A stretch of 64,000 nt of DNA from Pedobacter nototheniae (GCF_004335085.1 NZ_RQRS01000009.1:1-64000); one strand, 5' to 3'. Shown: positions 44,972-54,115, counted from the stretch's first letter. Translations and numbers: made by a program. The notes: generated by a model not told the origin, from the sequence alone.

Positions 44972-46207
44972 GTGAATACGCCATTATACATAGCCAAAAG
45001 GTATTTGCTTGCAAAGAAATCAACCAATGCAATCAACTTGATATCAGGCATATCAATGGTTGGGGTAATGGTTGGTAGTGCAGCACTGCTAATTATTCTT
45101 TCCGTATTTAATGGTTTTGAAACGGTTGTATTGAATATGTTTAATACAATTACCCCTCAAATTGCTATAACACCGGCAAAAGGCAAAACGTTTAATCCCA
45201 ACACAGCCTATTTCAGTCAGCTTAGAAACCATAAAGATGTTTACTCCTTTACAGAAGTTTTGCAAGAAAACGCCTTGTTAAAATACAATAGTAAACAAGC
45301 TGTTGGTATGGTAAAAGGAGTAAGTTTTGATTACCTTAAAAATGATAAGCTTGATAGCACCATTAAGGAAGGGCGATTTGTTTTACATAACCAAAGTGGA
45401 TTTAATGCTGTAATCGGATCTGCATTGCAAAGTTATTTAGCTGTTAATACTGTTGATCCATTTACAGAGTTAGAAATTTATTCACCCAAAAAAAATATAT
45501 CAGCAAGCAACATTAATCCAGCAGATGATTTTATTATAAAAAGCATTCGGGTAAGTGGTGTTTTTGAGGTACAACAAGAGTTTGATAATGGCATTATCGT
45601 TCCACTTGAGTTTGCCCGAGAACTTTTAGGCGAAGAAAAAGATGTTTCAGCAATAGAAATAAATCTCCAGCCGGGTACAAATGTAGATCAGTTTCAAGAA
45701 GAAGTGGCTTCAAAAATCGGTAAAAATTTTGATGTCAGAAATCGGGCAGAGCAAAACCGATCACTTTATCATATTCTTAATACCGAAAAATGGGCAATTT
45801 ATGTTATCCTTACTTTTATATTAATTATTGCTATATTTAATATAATAGGGTCGTTAACCATGCTGGTGATAGATAAGCTTAAGGATATTGCCATTTTGAG
45901 CAGTTTGGGTGCGGAAAAAAGATTAATTAAAAGAATTTTCCTTTTTGAAGGAATGATGATAACCATGTCTGGCTGTATATTTGGTTTAGTTATCGGATTA
46001 ATTTTCTGCCTTTTCCAACACTATACAGGTATTATAAAAATGGGGGCAGAAGAAAACACAACATTAGTAAGTGCCTATCCTATAGCATTAAAATGGAAAG
46101 ATTTTGTTTTAGTGTTTGTTACTGTAGGTATTTTTTCATTTTTGGCATCTGCTTTGTCAGCTAATTTAAGCGTAAAGAAGATTGGCCAAATTAATCAAAC
46201 TATTTAA
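44972..46207 (+). CDS. LolC/FtsX-like ABC permease
   Basis: The 411-residue protein starts at GTG; the N-terminus (MNTPLYIAKRYLLAKKS) fits LolC/E-type proteins of Bacteroidota, so the start is well supported. It has four membrane segments (about 22-45, 275-300, 325-350 and 378-400) with a large periplasmic domain between the first two. This is the lipoprotein-release or MacB-like permease topology. The ATPase is not adjacent. It is followed 2 bases later by a lipoprotein gene. Confidence 0.88.
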   Translation: MNTPLYIAKRYLLAKKSTNAINLISGISMVGVMVGSAALLIILSVFNGFETVVLNMFNTITPQIAITPAKGKTFNPNTAYFSQLRNHKDVYSFTEVLQENALLKYNSKQAVGMVKGVSFDYLKNDKLDSTIKEGRFVLHNQSGFNAVIGSALQSYLAVNTVDPFTELEIYSPKKNISASNINPADDFIIKSIRVSGVFEVQQEFDNGIIVPLEFARELLGEEKDVSAIEINLQPGTNVDQFQEEVASKIGKNFDVRNRAEQNRSLYHILNTEKWAIYVILTFILIIAIFNIIGSLTMLVIDKLKDIAILSSLGAEKRLIKRIFLFEGMMITMSGCIFGLVIGLIFCLFQHYTGIIKMGAEENTTLVSAYPIALKWKDFVLVFVTVGIFSFLASALSANLSVKKIGQINQTI

Positions 46208-46209
46208 CC

Positions 46210-46593
46210 ATGAAATTATTTAAACAAGCAACTGTATTTGTTATGCTTATTGGTGTGGCTGTTACCGCTTGTAATAGAACAGATAAATCAGCTACAGGAA
46301 AAAGTAATATTAAAACCGTTAAAGGCCTTTATACTTTTGGCCCTGAAATGAAATCTTTTACATTGTGTGAAGATGGCCGCGAATATTGGGTTGCAGACAG
46401 TGTTAAAAACCTGGAACTTTCTTACAGCAATTTAAATTTCGAAAAGCCTTACGAGCCCGTTTATGTAGAGCTACAGGGCTATTTTGCTAAATCGGATACT
46501 GCAACCGTTTCTGATGATTTTGATTCTACCTTGGTTGTAACCAAAGTGCTTAAAATTAGCAAGGAAATTCCTGATGGACCTTGTTCTCAATAA
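46210..46593 (+). CDS. Small lipoprotein, NlpE OB-like
   Basis: The 127-residue protein has a lipoprotein signal with Cys21 (VTAC). The rest is beta-rich and includes YTFGPEMKSFTLCEDGREYWV and PYEPVYVELQGYF, a pattern seen in NlpE/CutF C-terminal OB-type domains of Bacteroidota lipoproteins. Two further cysteines (in TLCEDG and GPCSQ) might form a disulfide. The role is unknown; the gene lies 2 bases after the LolC-like permease and is presumably coexpressed with it. Confidence 0.75.
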   Translation: MKLFKQATVFVMLIGVAVTACNRTDKSATGKSNIKTVKGLYTFGPEMKSFTLCEDGREYWVADSVKNLELSYSNLNFEKPYEPVYVELQGYFAKSDTATVSDDFDSTLVVTKVLKISKEIPDGPCSQ

Positions 46594-46608
46594 AAATTGT
46601 TCTTTATA

Positions 46609-46640
46609 AAAAAAGTCCCGATTTTGATCGGGACTTTTTT
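46609..46640. terminator. Bidirectional intrinsic terminator
   Basis: The 14-bp arms AAAAAAGTCCCGAT (46609-46622) and ATCGGGACTTTTTT (46627-46640) end both the plus-strand run and the minus-strand xylose operon. Confidence 0.92.
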
Positions 46641-46665
46641 ATTTTGTAATTAACTCAATTACCCC

Positions 46666-48366
46666 TTACCAGTAAATAGTGTAAAGCGCAGTAATTAAGA
46701 TAATGATGATTAGCGCACCAATGGTAAAACCAGGTGTGGTTTTGAACATTTTCTTATCAATTTCAAGCCCTTTAGGAATAACACCTCTTCTGTTTTCAAT
46801 ATTTGTGATAATACTCATTCCTATAATACATAACACAAAAACAAATCCCATTCTATCTATAAAAGGAATTTCATAAACACCATTATTATCAAAGTTTGGT
46901 TGGTAGAAACCATAAGGAGTTAAAAATTTAAGATCAACCCACATTGGTAAAAATTTAAGAATTACAGAGAAAATGAAACCCCCAATAGTTGCAAATAAGG
47001 CTGCATTAGAAGTTGTTCTTTTCCAGAAAAAACCTAAAATAAACATTGCGAAAATCCCAGGAGAAACAAAACCAGTATATTCTTGAATATAATTAAACCC
47101 TTGTTTTCCTTCGCCCATTAATTGTTCACCAATAATTAATGATAAAATCACGGCTAAGAAAACAGAAACAATTACAGTAATTTTTCCAACGTTTACCATA
47201 TTTGATTCAGACGCATTCGAATTAATAGCCTTTTTATAAATATCAAGCGTAAAAATAGTTGCGATACTATTGGCCTTACCTGCAAGTGAGGCAACAATTG
47301 CAGCTGTTAATGCGGCAAAAGCTAATCCTTTAAAACCAATTGGAAGCAAGTTTAATAAGTTTGGATATGCTTTATTTACATCTACAATTCCTTTTGAATC
47401 CAGCATTTCTGTGTGAAACATGCCGTATTTAGTATAAAGTACATAAGCAGCAATACCAGGAAGAACCACGATAACGGGCATTAATAGTTTCAAAAACGCA
47501 GCAAATAAAATACCGCTTCGTGCTGTTTTTAAATCTGCACCTAACGCTCTTTGGGTAATGTATTGGTTACAGCCCCAGTAGTTTAGGTTCACAATCCACA
47601 TACCGCCAATTAGAACTGATAAGCCTGGTAAGCTGATGTAGTTACGGTTTTCCTTATTAAATATCATATGGAAATGATCGTTGGCTTCGCTTTTTAATAA
47701 ACTTAAACCACTCAGCACTCCTGTTTGACCGGATTTCTCTGCAAGTAAATTAAGTGCGATATAAGTAGCAACCAAACCGCCCAAAACAAGGAAAAAAACC
47801 TGAATAACATCTGTATAACCAATTACTTTCATGCCGCCCAGCGTAATAAAAATTGCAAAAACAGCCAAGAGCACAATACATGCAACAATACTTAAACCAG
47901 AGATGTTGCTAATTGCCAGGGCACCTAAATAAAGTATCGACATTAGGTTTACTACAATATACAGCATTAGCCAAAATATCGCCATAATCATTGCTACGGT
48001 ACCATTGTAGCGTTGATTAAGAAATTGTGGCATGGTAGATATCTTATTTTTAAGATATACGGGAATAAAAAATACGGCAACAACAATTAAAGTTGCAGCA
48101 GCCATCCATTCGTAAGTTGCAATTGCAATTCCAAGCTTAAAGCCTGAGCCACTCATCCCAATAAACTGTTCGGCAGAAATATTGGAAGCGATTAACGATG
48201 CGCCAATGGCCCACCATGTTAAGGAACCTTCGGCCAAAAAATAGTCTTTTGAGCCTGTAGATTCAGATTTCTTTTTTTTGTAAATGTAAAAGCCATAGGC
48301 TGCCACAATAACGAAGTAGATTAAGAATACAATGTAATCCTTTATATCAAGGAGGTTGTGTTTCAT
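46666..48366 (-). CDS. Sodium/sugar symporter (xylose operon)
   Basis: The 566-residue protein has about 14 membrane segments in the SSS/SGLT arrangement. ASNISAEQFIGMSGSGF and the LAGKANSIATIFTLDIYKK region are typical sodium-binding and substrate-path segments. It is the last gene of an operon with xylB and xylA, so it probably imports xylose with Na+. The gap from xylA is 133 bases and contains a 13-bp inverted repeat, which may adjust its expression. Confidence 0.92.
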   Translation of the reverse strand: MKHNLLDIKDYIVFLIYFVIVAAYGFYIYKKKKSESTGSKDYFLAEGSLTWWAIGASLIASNISAEQFIGMSGSGFKLGIAIATYEWMAAATLIVVAVFFIPVYLKNKISTMPQFLNQRYNGTVAMIMAIFWLMLYIVVNLMSILYLGALAISNISGLSIVACIVLLAVFAIFITLGGMKVIGYTDVIQVFFLVLGGLVATYIALNLLAEKSGQTGVLSGLSLLKSEANDHFHMIFNKENRNYISLPGLSVLIGGMWIVNLNYWGCNQYITQRALGADLKTARSGILFAAFLKLLMPVIVVLPGIAAYVLYTKYGMFHTEMLDSKGIVDVNKAYPNLLNLLPIGFKGLAFAALTAAIVASLAGKANSIATIFTLDIYKKAINSNASESNMVNVGKITVIVSVFLAVILSLIIGEQLMGEGKQGFNYIQEYTGFVSPGIFAMFILGFFWKRTTSNAALFATIGGFIFSVILKFLPMWVDLKFLTPYGFYQPNFDNNGVYEIPFIDRMGFVFVLCIIGMSIITNIENRRGVIPKGLEIDKKMFKTTPGFTIGALIIIILITALYTIYW

Positions 48367-48420
48367 TTTTTGGTTAGGAGTTATTTGGTTTCGAATTCTA
48401 AATGTAATAAATTCATAAAA

Positions 48421-48466
48421 TAATATTCGTTTTTAACATAAAATTTATGCTATAAAACGAATATTA
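48421..48466 (-). promoter_or_regulatory. Long inverted repeat between xylA and symporter
   Basis: TAATATTCGTTTT (48421-48433) and AAAACGAATATTA (48454-48466) are perfect 13-bp arms, with a 20-base loop that itself contains CATAAA and TTTATG. It could be an operator, an attenuator or an RNA-stability hairpin setting symporter expression relative to xylAB. Confidence 0.6.
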
Positions 48467-48499
48467 AATGTCTTCTATCCCATTAGGCAGTTTTTATAG

Positions 48500-49831
48500 T
48501 TAGATATATCTGTTTACAATATTCTCCAGATACTCTTGTTTTCCACTTATTACTTCAGGTTCACCATTTTCTGCAGCATAGTTTCTTAAATCTTCCAAGC
48601 TTAACTTGCCTTCTTCAAACTCAGCTCCTTTTCCACTATCGAATGATGCGTATCTGTTCGATCTGATTTTCTTGTAATCAGATTTCTGAAGAATTGCATC
48701 TGCAGTAATTAAAGCACGTGCAAAAATATCCATACCACCAATGTGTGCATAAAACAAATCTTTAGGATCAGTAGAATTACGACGGATTTTAGCATCAAAA
48801 TTCACACCTCCACCTTGTAAGCCGCCACCTTCTAAAATAATCAACATCGCTTCAGTTAATTCATTAATATCATTTGGAAATTGATCCGTATCCCATCCAT
48901 TTTGATAATCGCCACGATTTGCATCGATTGAACCCAATAAACCACTATCTACAGCAACCTGTAATTCGTGTTGAAAAGTATGCCCAGCCAATGTTGCATG
49001 GTTTACTTCTAGGTTTAATTTAAAATCACCAAGCAAATTGTATTGTTGTAAAAATCCTTTAACCGTTGCGGCATCATAATCGTACTGATGTTTAGACGGT
49101 TCGCAGGGTTTTGGCTCTATAAAAAAGGTCCCTTTAAATCCTTGCTTTCTGGCATAATCCTTTGCAGTATGTAAAAACTTAGCTAAATGCTCTTGCTCGC
49201 GCTTCATATTGGTATTTAGCAAAGTCATATAGCCTTCTCTACCGCCCCAGAAAACATAATTTTCGCCATCTAAAGCAATTGTTGCATCCAAAGCCGCTTT
49301 CACCTGTGCAGCGCCATGCGCCAATACATTAAAATCAGGATTGGTTGCTGCACCATTCATATATCTTTTATGACTAAATAGATTTGCTGTTCCCCAAAGT
49401 AATTTTACGCCGCTATCAGCTTGTTTTTGCTTGGCATATTCTACCAAAGTTTGCAATCGTCGTTCATTTTCAGCAACATTATCGCCATAATCCACTACAT
49501 CAACATCATGAAAGCAATAATAAGGCAATTGCATTTTGGTTATAAATTCAAAGGCAGCATCCATTTTATCTTTTGCTCTTTCAATAACGTCTTTTTTTTC
49601 ATCCCATGGAAACATGTGGGTTGCACCACCAAAAGGATCGCCACCGTTGCCATTAAACGAATGCCAATAAGCACATGCAAACTTAAAATGTGCTGCCATA
49701 GTTTTGCCAGCGACTATTTTATTAGCATCGTACCATCTAAATGCTAAAGGATTATCGCTTTGTAAGCCTTCAAATTGAATTTGATCAATATCTTTAAAAA
49801 AGGTTGTTGCTCCTGTTACTACTTTTGTCAT
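48500..49831 (-). CDS. xylA: Xylose isomerase
   Basis: The 443-residue enzyme has the metal and substrate segments [40 protein letters not shown] and WDTDQFP, the normal set for class II xylose isomerases. It converts D-xylose to D-xylulose. It starts 12 bases after xylB and precedes the Na+/sugar symporter gene. At 443 residues it is of the usual length. Confidence 0.97.
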   Translation of the reverse strand: MTKVVTGATTFFKDIDQIQFEGLQSDNPLAFRWYDANKIVAGKTMAAHFKFACAYWHSFNGNGGDPFGGATHMFPWDEKKDVIERAKDKMDAAFEFITKMQLPYYCFHDVDVVDYGDNVAENERRLQTLVEYAKQKQADSGVKLLWGTANLFSHKRYMNGAATNPDFNVLAHGAAQVKAALDATIALDGENYVFWGGREGYMTLLNTNMKREQEHLAKFLHTAKDYARKQGFKGTFFIEPKPCEPSKHQYDYDAATVKGFLQQYNLLGDFKLNLEVNHATLAGHTFQHELQVAVDSGLLGSIDANRGDYQNGWDTDQFPNDINELTEAMLIILEGGGLQGGGVNFDAKIRRNSTDPKDLFYAHIGGMDIFARALITADAILQKSDYKKIRSNRYASFDSGKGAEFEEGKLSLEDLRNYAAENGEPEVISGKQEYLENIVNRYI

Positions 49832-49843
49832 GCTGTTGTGATT

Positions 49844-51331
49844 CTATTTATTTAAGGTTCTGTTTAAAATTTCTTTCCAGTTTTGATAAACCTGCTCGTA
49901 GGTTTCTTGATTTTGTGGTTCTAAATATTTTTTAATCTCATGATCTGTAAAAGCATCTTCTGCACTATTAAAAATTTTAGCGCCAATGCCAGCACCAAGT
50001 GCTGCACCCACACTTCCATCATTTTCATGCAACTCCAGCGGAATACCGGTAACATCAACAAAGGTTTGTGCAAATACATCACTTAAAAAAAGATTGGCTC
50101 TGCCTGCACGAATCACTTTTGGTTTCATTCCATTTTCTCGCATTATGTCCAATCCATATCTAAAAGCAAATGCAATACCCTCTTGTACCGCTCTAAAAAT
50201 ATCAGCTTGTTTATGCGTATTTAAATCTATCCCAATGAGTTGGGCACCTGTATATTGGTTATTTAGCATCCGCTCTGCTCCATTTCCGAAAGGCAAAACC
50301 ATTAGTCCTTTACTGCCTATGGGAGATTTTGAGACCAATTGATTTAATTCTGAATACGAAGTTTTAGGTGCAAATTGATCTTTTGCCCATCGATACATGC
50401 TTCCAGTGCCGTTAATACATAATAAAACGCCTGTATGTTTTTTCTCTTTAGAATAGGTTACATGCGCAAAGGTGTTAACTCTCGATTGGGGGTCGTAAGT
50501 CAATTCATCGCTAACGCCATAAATTACACCTGATGTACCTGCTGTGGCTGCAACTTCTCCAGGCTTTAGCACATTTAAAGATAAAGCGTTATTGGGTTGA
50601 TCGCCAGCTTTATAAGAAACCGGAATACCTGCCGATAGCCCCAATAAACGAGCAATACCTGCTTTTAAGTACCCATGTTCGGAGAATAGCGGCCTCACCT
50701 CAGGAATAAGACTTCTGCTTAAACCATAGTAATTCATCACATCTGCGGAAAGTTCGTCATTCTTAAAATCCCAAAAAATACCTTCAGATAAGGATGAAAT
50801 GCTAGAGGTAATTTCTCCTGTAAGTTTCATGGCAATAAAATCACCTGGAAGCATTATTTTATCAATGCGACTATAAATACTGGGTTCATTATTTTTAACC
50901 CATGCCAATTTGGATGCTGTAAAATTACCTGGCGAATTAAGCAAATGTTGTAAACATTCTTTTTGCCCTATTGTATTAAATGCTGTATTGCCTAAATCAA
51001 CAGCACGGCTATCACACCAAATAATGCTATCACGCAGTACATTTTGATCTCGATCTACTACAACCAATCCATGCATTTGATAGGCAATTCCAATAGCCTT
51101 TATATCTTTTGGATTAAATAAATTGCTTGTATTTAATTTTAATATGGCTTGTTGTGTATTGTGCCACCAATCTGAAGGGGATTGCTCAGCCCAACCGGCT
51201 TGAATAGATTTTATTTCAGTTTCTTCTTCAGGAAATTGAACTGAGGCCACACTTTTACGTGTTTCCGCATTAACAACTGAAACTTTTATAGACGAGGTGC
51301 CTATATCAATACCTAATAAATACATGGGCAT
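49844..51331 (-). CDS. xylB: Xylulokinase
   Basis: The 495-residue FGGY kinase opens LLGIDIGTSSIKVSV (phosphate-binding motif) and carries GDQPNNALSLNVLKPGEVAATAGTSG in its second half (shown in part). It phosphorylates D-xylulose to enter the pentose phosphate pathway. The start could also be the third-residue ATG. It is first in the xylB-xylA-symporter operon, with a full promoter and LacI-type operator immediately upstream. Confidence 0.95.
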   Translation of the reverse strand: MPMYLLGIDIGTSSIKVSVVNAETRKSVASVQFPEEETEIKSIQAGWAEQSPSDWWHNTQQAILKLNTSNLFNPKDIKAIGIAYQMHGLVVVDRDQNVLRDSIIWCDSRAVDLGNTAFNTIGQKECLQHLLNSPGNFTASKLAWVKNNEPSIYSRIDKIMLPGDFIAMKLTGEITSSISSLSEGIFWDFKNDELSADVMNYYGLSRSLIPEVRPLFSEHGYLKAGIARLLGLSAGIPVSYKAGDQPNNALSLNVLKPGEVAATAGTSGVIYGVSDELTYDPQSRVNTFAHVTYSKEKKHTGVLLCINGTGSMYRWAKDQFAPKTSYSELNQLVSKSPIGSKGLMVLPFGNGAERMLNNQYTGAQLIGIDLNTHKQADIFRAVQEGIAFAFRYGLDIMRENGMKPKVIRAGRANLFLSDVFAQTFVDVTGIPLELHENDGSVGAALGAGIGAKIFNSAEDAFTDHEIKKYLEPQNQETYEQVYQNWKEILNRTLNK

Positions 51332-51351
51332 TAAAGGATTTTATATTTGGT

Positions 51352-51369
51352 TATGCAAACGGTTGCATA
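51352..51369 (-). promoter_or_regulatory. LacI-type operator of the xylose operon
   Basis: TATGCAAACGGTTGCATA has perfect 7-bp arms (TATGCAA/TTGCATA) around a central CG step, the usual form of LacI-family operators. It overlaps the promoter -7 box by 2 bases and covers the expected transcription start, so binding would repress. No LacI-family gene is in the window. Confidence 0.65.
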
Positions 51370-51398
51370 AATATAGATGTTAAATATTTAATTGCAAA
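51368..51398 (-). promoter_or_regulatory. xylB promoter (TTTG-N19-TATATTTA)
   Basis: On the minus strand TTTG (51398-51395) is followed by exactly 19 bases and then TATATTTA (51375-51368). This is a full Bacteroidota promoter apart from A in place of the last G, 36 bases upstream of the xylB ATG. Confidence 0.7.
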
Positions 51399-51493
51399 TT
51401 TTTTGTTAACTATTTGAATATGGATGCATTAGTAACGCTTAAAGAAGAACGATGCACTTGAAGGCTAAAAAATCAATTTTATCTATTAATTTA

Positions 51494-51501
51494 TATTTTT
51501 G
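51494..51501 (+). promoter_or_regulatory. csaA -7 box
   Basis: TATTTTTG fits TAnnTTTG and ends 24 bases upstream of the ATG at 51526. Confidence 0.5.
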
Positions 51502-51525
51502 TAATCGACTAATTAAATATCATTT

Positions 51526-51861
51526 ATGGAAGCAATTAACTGGGCAGATTTTGAAAAAGTAGAATTACGTGCCGGAACAATATTAGAAGTTTTTGATTTT
51601 CCTGAAGCCCGGAAGCCTGCGTACAAATTAAAAGTTGATTTTGGTGAGTTTGGGATTAAAACGAGCAGCGCACAAATTACAAAGCATTACACCAAAGAAG
51701 AATTGCCAGGGAAACAAATAATTGGTATTATTAATTTCCCTAAAAAGCAAATTGGCAAATTTATGTCGGAGTTTTTAGTAACTGGTTTTGCCGATGAAAA
51801 TGGAGATATTGTTTTAACCAGTTTAAGGGGAGAAGTTCCTAACGGAAGTAAAATGATTTAA
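51526..51861 (+). CDS. csaA: tRNA-binding protein CsaA
   Basis: The 111-residue protein is a single tRNA-binding OB domain. The pattern VELRAGTILEV, KLKVDFGEFGIKTSSAQI and VLTSLRGEVPNGSKM matches CsaA, a chaperone-like protein that can assist protein export and binds tRNA. The length is normal. It is followed after 26 bases by tadA on the same strand, and both may share the upstream promoter. Confidence 0.92.
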   Translation: MEAINWADFEKVELRAGTILEVFDFPEARKPAYKLKVDFGEFGIKTSSAQITKHYTKEELPGKQIIGIINFPKKQIGKFMSEFLVTGFADENGDIVLTSLRGEVPNGSKMI

Positions 51862-51875
51862 GATTTTTCTATTCC

Positions 51876-51883
51876 TATCTTTG
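51876..51883 (+). promoter_or_regulatory. TATCTTTG -7 box abutting the tadA start
   Basis: This exact TAnnTTTG box ends 4 bases before the ATG at 51888, identical in sequence and spacing to the one at 3720. A leaderless transcript is implied if it is used. Confidence 0.45.
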
Positions 51884-51887
51884 CACT

Positions 51888-52355
51888 ATGAGTTTTTATA
51901 ATTTCGAAAATAACAATCAAGACGAAGAGGATATTCACTACATGAAATTTGCACTAGCGGAAGCACAAAAAGCTTTTGCTGAAGATGAGATTCCTATAGG
52001 CGCCATTGTAGTTTGTAAAAACCGAATTGTTGGTAGAGGTTATAATTTAACGGAGCGTTTTAATGATGTTACCGCACATGCAGAAATGCAAGCTTTTACA
52101 TCAGCAGCACAAACTGTTGGCGGTAAATACCTAACAGATTGCACTTTGTACGTAACCATAGAGCCTTGCGTGATGTGCGCTGGCGCAAGTTACTGGACCC
52201 AAATAAGCAGGATTGTTTATGGTGCCCGGGAAGAAAAACGTGGTTTCTTATCAAAAAACGCTGATATTTTACATCCTAAAACACAACTAAAGGGTGGTAT
52301 TTTAGCGGATGAATGTGCTACTTTGATGAAAAGTTTTTTTGCAAGAAAGCGTTAA
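51888..52355 (+). CDS. tadA: tRNA adenosine deaminase (TadA family)
   Basis: The 155-residue deaminase has the zinc motifs HAE (64-66) and PCVMC (93-97), with catalytic glutamate in HAEMQ. It converts adenosine-34 of tRNA-Arg to inosine. The first 18 residues (FENNNQDEED) are a little longer than in many homologues; an internal ATG at 51942 is a possible alternative start. It lies 26 bases after csaA. Confidence 0.9.
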   Translation: MSFYNFENNNQDEEDIHYMKFALAEAQKAFAEDEIPIGAIVVCKNRIVGRGYNLTERFNDVTAHAEMQAFTSAAQTVGGKYLTDCTLYVTIEPCVMCAGASYWTQISRIVYGAREEKRGFLSKNADILHPKTQLKGGILADECATLMKSFFARKR

Positions 52356-52678
52356 TAAACGTTTGATTAATAGAGCCTAAAGCTAGTTTATCATTATTAA
52401 ATAAACCCGACAGAAACGGCAGCTCCCGATTCTTTTATCGGGACTATAGTGAATGGCGGGGCTGAAAAAGCCAGCAATTGCTAACGATCATTTCCAAAAC
52501 CACTTATTTTTAAAACACTGTTGAGTACATAATCTTTGTTGAAAGTGATTGGTTACAGAAACTAAGCACTTAAGCATGAGCAAAAAACACAATGATGATA
52601 ATAACATGAACAAATCTTAACCTTTGAATGTTATATTTGCTACAAGAAACATTTTTAAATCTTTAAACATAAAACATT
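52356..52678. other. Intergenic region with a degenerate repeat fragment
   Basis: Between tadA and sodA there is no gene. Bases 52405-52500 resemble the distal end of the 0.7 kb repeat: a CCCGATTCTTTTATCGGG hairpin (compare 54291), then GCAATTGCTAA and CATTTCCAAAA. The core units and the terminal hairpin are missing, so it looks like a decayed or partial copy. The sodA promoter lies near the right end. Confidence 0.5.
52632..52639 (+). promoter_or_regulatory. sodA -7 box
   Basis: TATATTTG fits TAnnTTTG and ends 39 bases upstream of the sodA ATG. Confidence 0.5.
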
Positions 52679-53287
52679 ATGGCTTTTGAATTACCTGCGT
52701 TACATTACGCAACCGATGCATTAGAACCGCATATTGATAAAACTACCATGGAAATCCACCATGATAAACACCATCAAGCTTACGTAACTAATTTAAACAA
52801 AGCTGTTGAAGGTAAGCCTGAGGCAAGTTTAAGCATCGAGGAAATTGTAAAAAACATTTCTAAATATCCTGCAGCTGTTAGAAACAATGGTGGCGGTCAT
52901 TATAATCACTCTTTATTTTGGAATGTTTTAGGTCCAAACAAAGGTGGCGAGCCTACTGGCGATTTAGCTAAAGCAATTAACGAAGCTTTTGGTTCATTTG
53001 CTGAGTTAAAAACTAAATTACAAGATGCTGGTGCAACTCGTTTTGGTTCTGGATGGGCTTGGTTATCTGTTGGTGCTGATAAAAAACTTCAGGTTTCTTC
53101 TACTCCAAACCAAGACAATCCATTAATGGATGTTGCTGAAGTAAAAGGTACTCCAATTTTCGGTATCGATGTTTGGGAGCATGCTTATTACTTAAAATAT
53201 CAAAACAAACGCCCTGATTATTTAGCTGCAATTTGGAATGTAGTAAACTGGGATGCTGTTGCTGAGCTTTACAAAAAAGCATTGTAA
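52679..53287 (+). CDS. sodA: Superoxide dismutase (Mn type)
   Basis: The 202-residue enzyme has the metal ligands in HHDKHHQAY (His), [11 protein letters not shown] (His), and [12 protein letters not shown] (Asp, His). Gln in TPNQDNPLM and Gly-Gly in NNGGGH point to the manganese form or a cambialistic one, and not the classic iron type. It removes superoxide in the cytoplasm. A terminator follows. It is about 1.7 kb from oxyR, but they are not in one operon. Confidence 0.94.
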   Translation: MAFELPALHYATDALEPHIDKTTMEIHHDKHHQAYVTNLNKAVEGKPEASLSIEEIVKNISKYPAAVRNNGGGHYNHSLFWNVLGPNKGGEPTGDLAKAINEAFGSFAELKTKLQDAGATRFGSGWAWLSVGADKKLQVSSTPNQDNPLMDVAEVKGTPIFGIDVWEHAYYLKYQNKRPDYLAAIWNVVNWDAVAELYKKAL

Positions 53288-53304
53288 TACAACTCATTAT
53301 ATTT

Positions 53305-53340
53305 AAAAAAGCCTCGTTAAGAATATTAACGGGGCTTTCT
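53305..53340 (+). terminator. sodA intrinsic terminator
   Basis: AAAGCCtCGTTAA pairs with TTAACGgGGCTTT, and T-rich sequence follows. Confidence 0.8.
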
Positions 53341-53387
53341 TATTTTAAGATTAATTGATAACTTCGTGTTTTATTAAATTATCAAAG

Positions 53388-53840
53388 ATGAAGAGGTTTA
53401 TATTTCTATTATTTATCGTGGTTGGAATCAGCAATATCTCAAGGGCACAACAGAATAAAATGCCTACGCCTTCAGAAATTGCTCAAAAGAATGTAGAAGA
53501 TTTAGATAAAAGGCTTAAACTAAATGGCACTCAAAAAAGCGTAATTTATAGCTTTACATATAATCAGGCAAAAGAGCAGGCAGATTTAATAAAAAGACAA
53601 CAGGCAGGTAATTCTCGTGAAGAAGATGTAGATAAATTTTATAAACTACAGAACGAAACTTCTAAAAATATCCGTAACGTTTTAAGACCAGAGCAACAGC
53701 CTGAATATGATAAAATTATTGAGGAGCGTTTAAGCGGAAAGGCAAATAAAAGCAAAAAGAAGAAAAAAGGTGAGGAGGAAGAAGTAGAAAGTGATATTAA
53801 AGGACTTCTTTCTGGACCAAAACCAGAGAAGCAGAACTAA
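53388..53840 (+). CDS. Secreted hypothetical protein with a coiled region
   Basis: I start this 150-residue protein at the ATG at 53388 (MKRFIFLLFIVVG), because that gives a proper signal peptide; an upstream ATG at 53355 would add 11 residues. The rest is a charged helical region containing PSEIAQKNVEDLDKRLKLNG, a lysine-rich KSKKKKKGEEEEVE tail and QPEYDKIIEER. The helical form recalls small Bacteroidota Spy-like periplasmic proteins, but I do not see the LTxxQ motifs clearly. The function is unknown. Confidence 0.7.
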   Translation: MKRFIFLLFIVVGISNISRAQQNKMPTPSEIAQKNVEDLDKRLKLNGTQKSVIYSFTYNQAKEQADLIKRQQAGNSREEDVDKFYKLQNETSKNIRNVLRPEQQPEYDKIIEERLSGKANKSKKKKKGEEEEVESDIKGLLSGPKPEKQN

Positions 53841-53857
53841 GTTAACTTTAAGTATAG

Positions 53858-54115
53858 ATGCCTGAAATAATTCTTGGATCTTTAGTTCTGGCTTTATTAT
53901 TATCTCCACAACTATTGGCAGGTTTTTTAGCCAGAAGAACAGGGAGAAATTTTTGGTTTTGGTTTTTAATATCTTTTCTTATTCCAATTGTATCGCTTAT
54001 TATTCTAATCTTTTTAGAAGATAAGAACCCTACAACTGAAGGATATAAACTTGCAGATCATTTACAGGATCGGGATTTAAAAGCCAATTCAGCAAAACAA
54101 TCAGATAAAATATAA
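53858..54115 (+). CDS. Small membrane protein (85 aa)
   Basis: I do not recognise a family for this 85-residue protein. It has two hydrophobic segments (about 3-20 and 33-53) around a short basic turn RRTGRNFW, and a charged C-terminal tail. It is 17 bases after the secreted hypothetical gene and probably cotranscribed. Its 3' end faces the distal end of repeat copy 3. Confidence 0.65.
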   Translation: MPEIILGSLVLALLLSPQLLAGFLARRTGRNFWFWFLISFLIPIVSLIILIFLEDKNPTTEGYKLADHLQDRDLKANSAKQSDKI

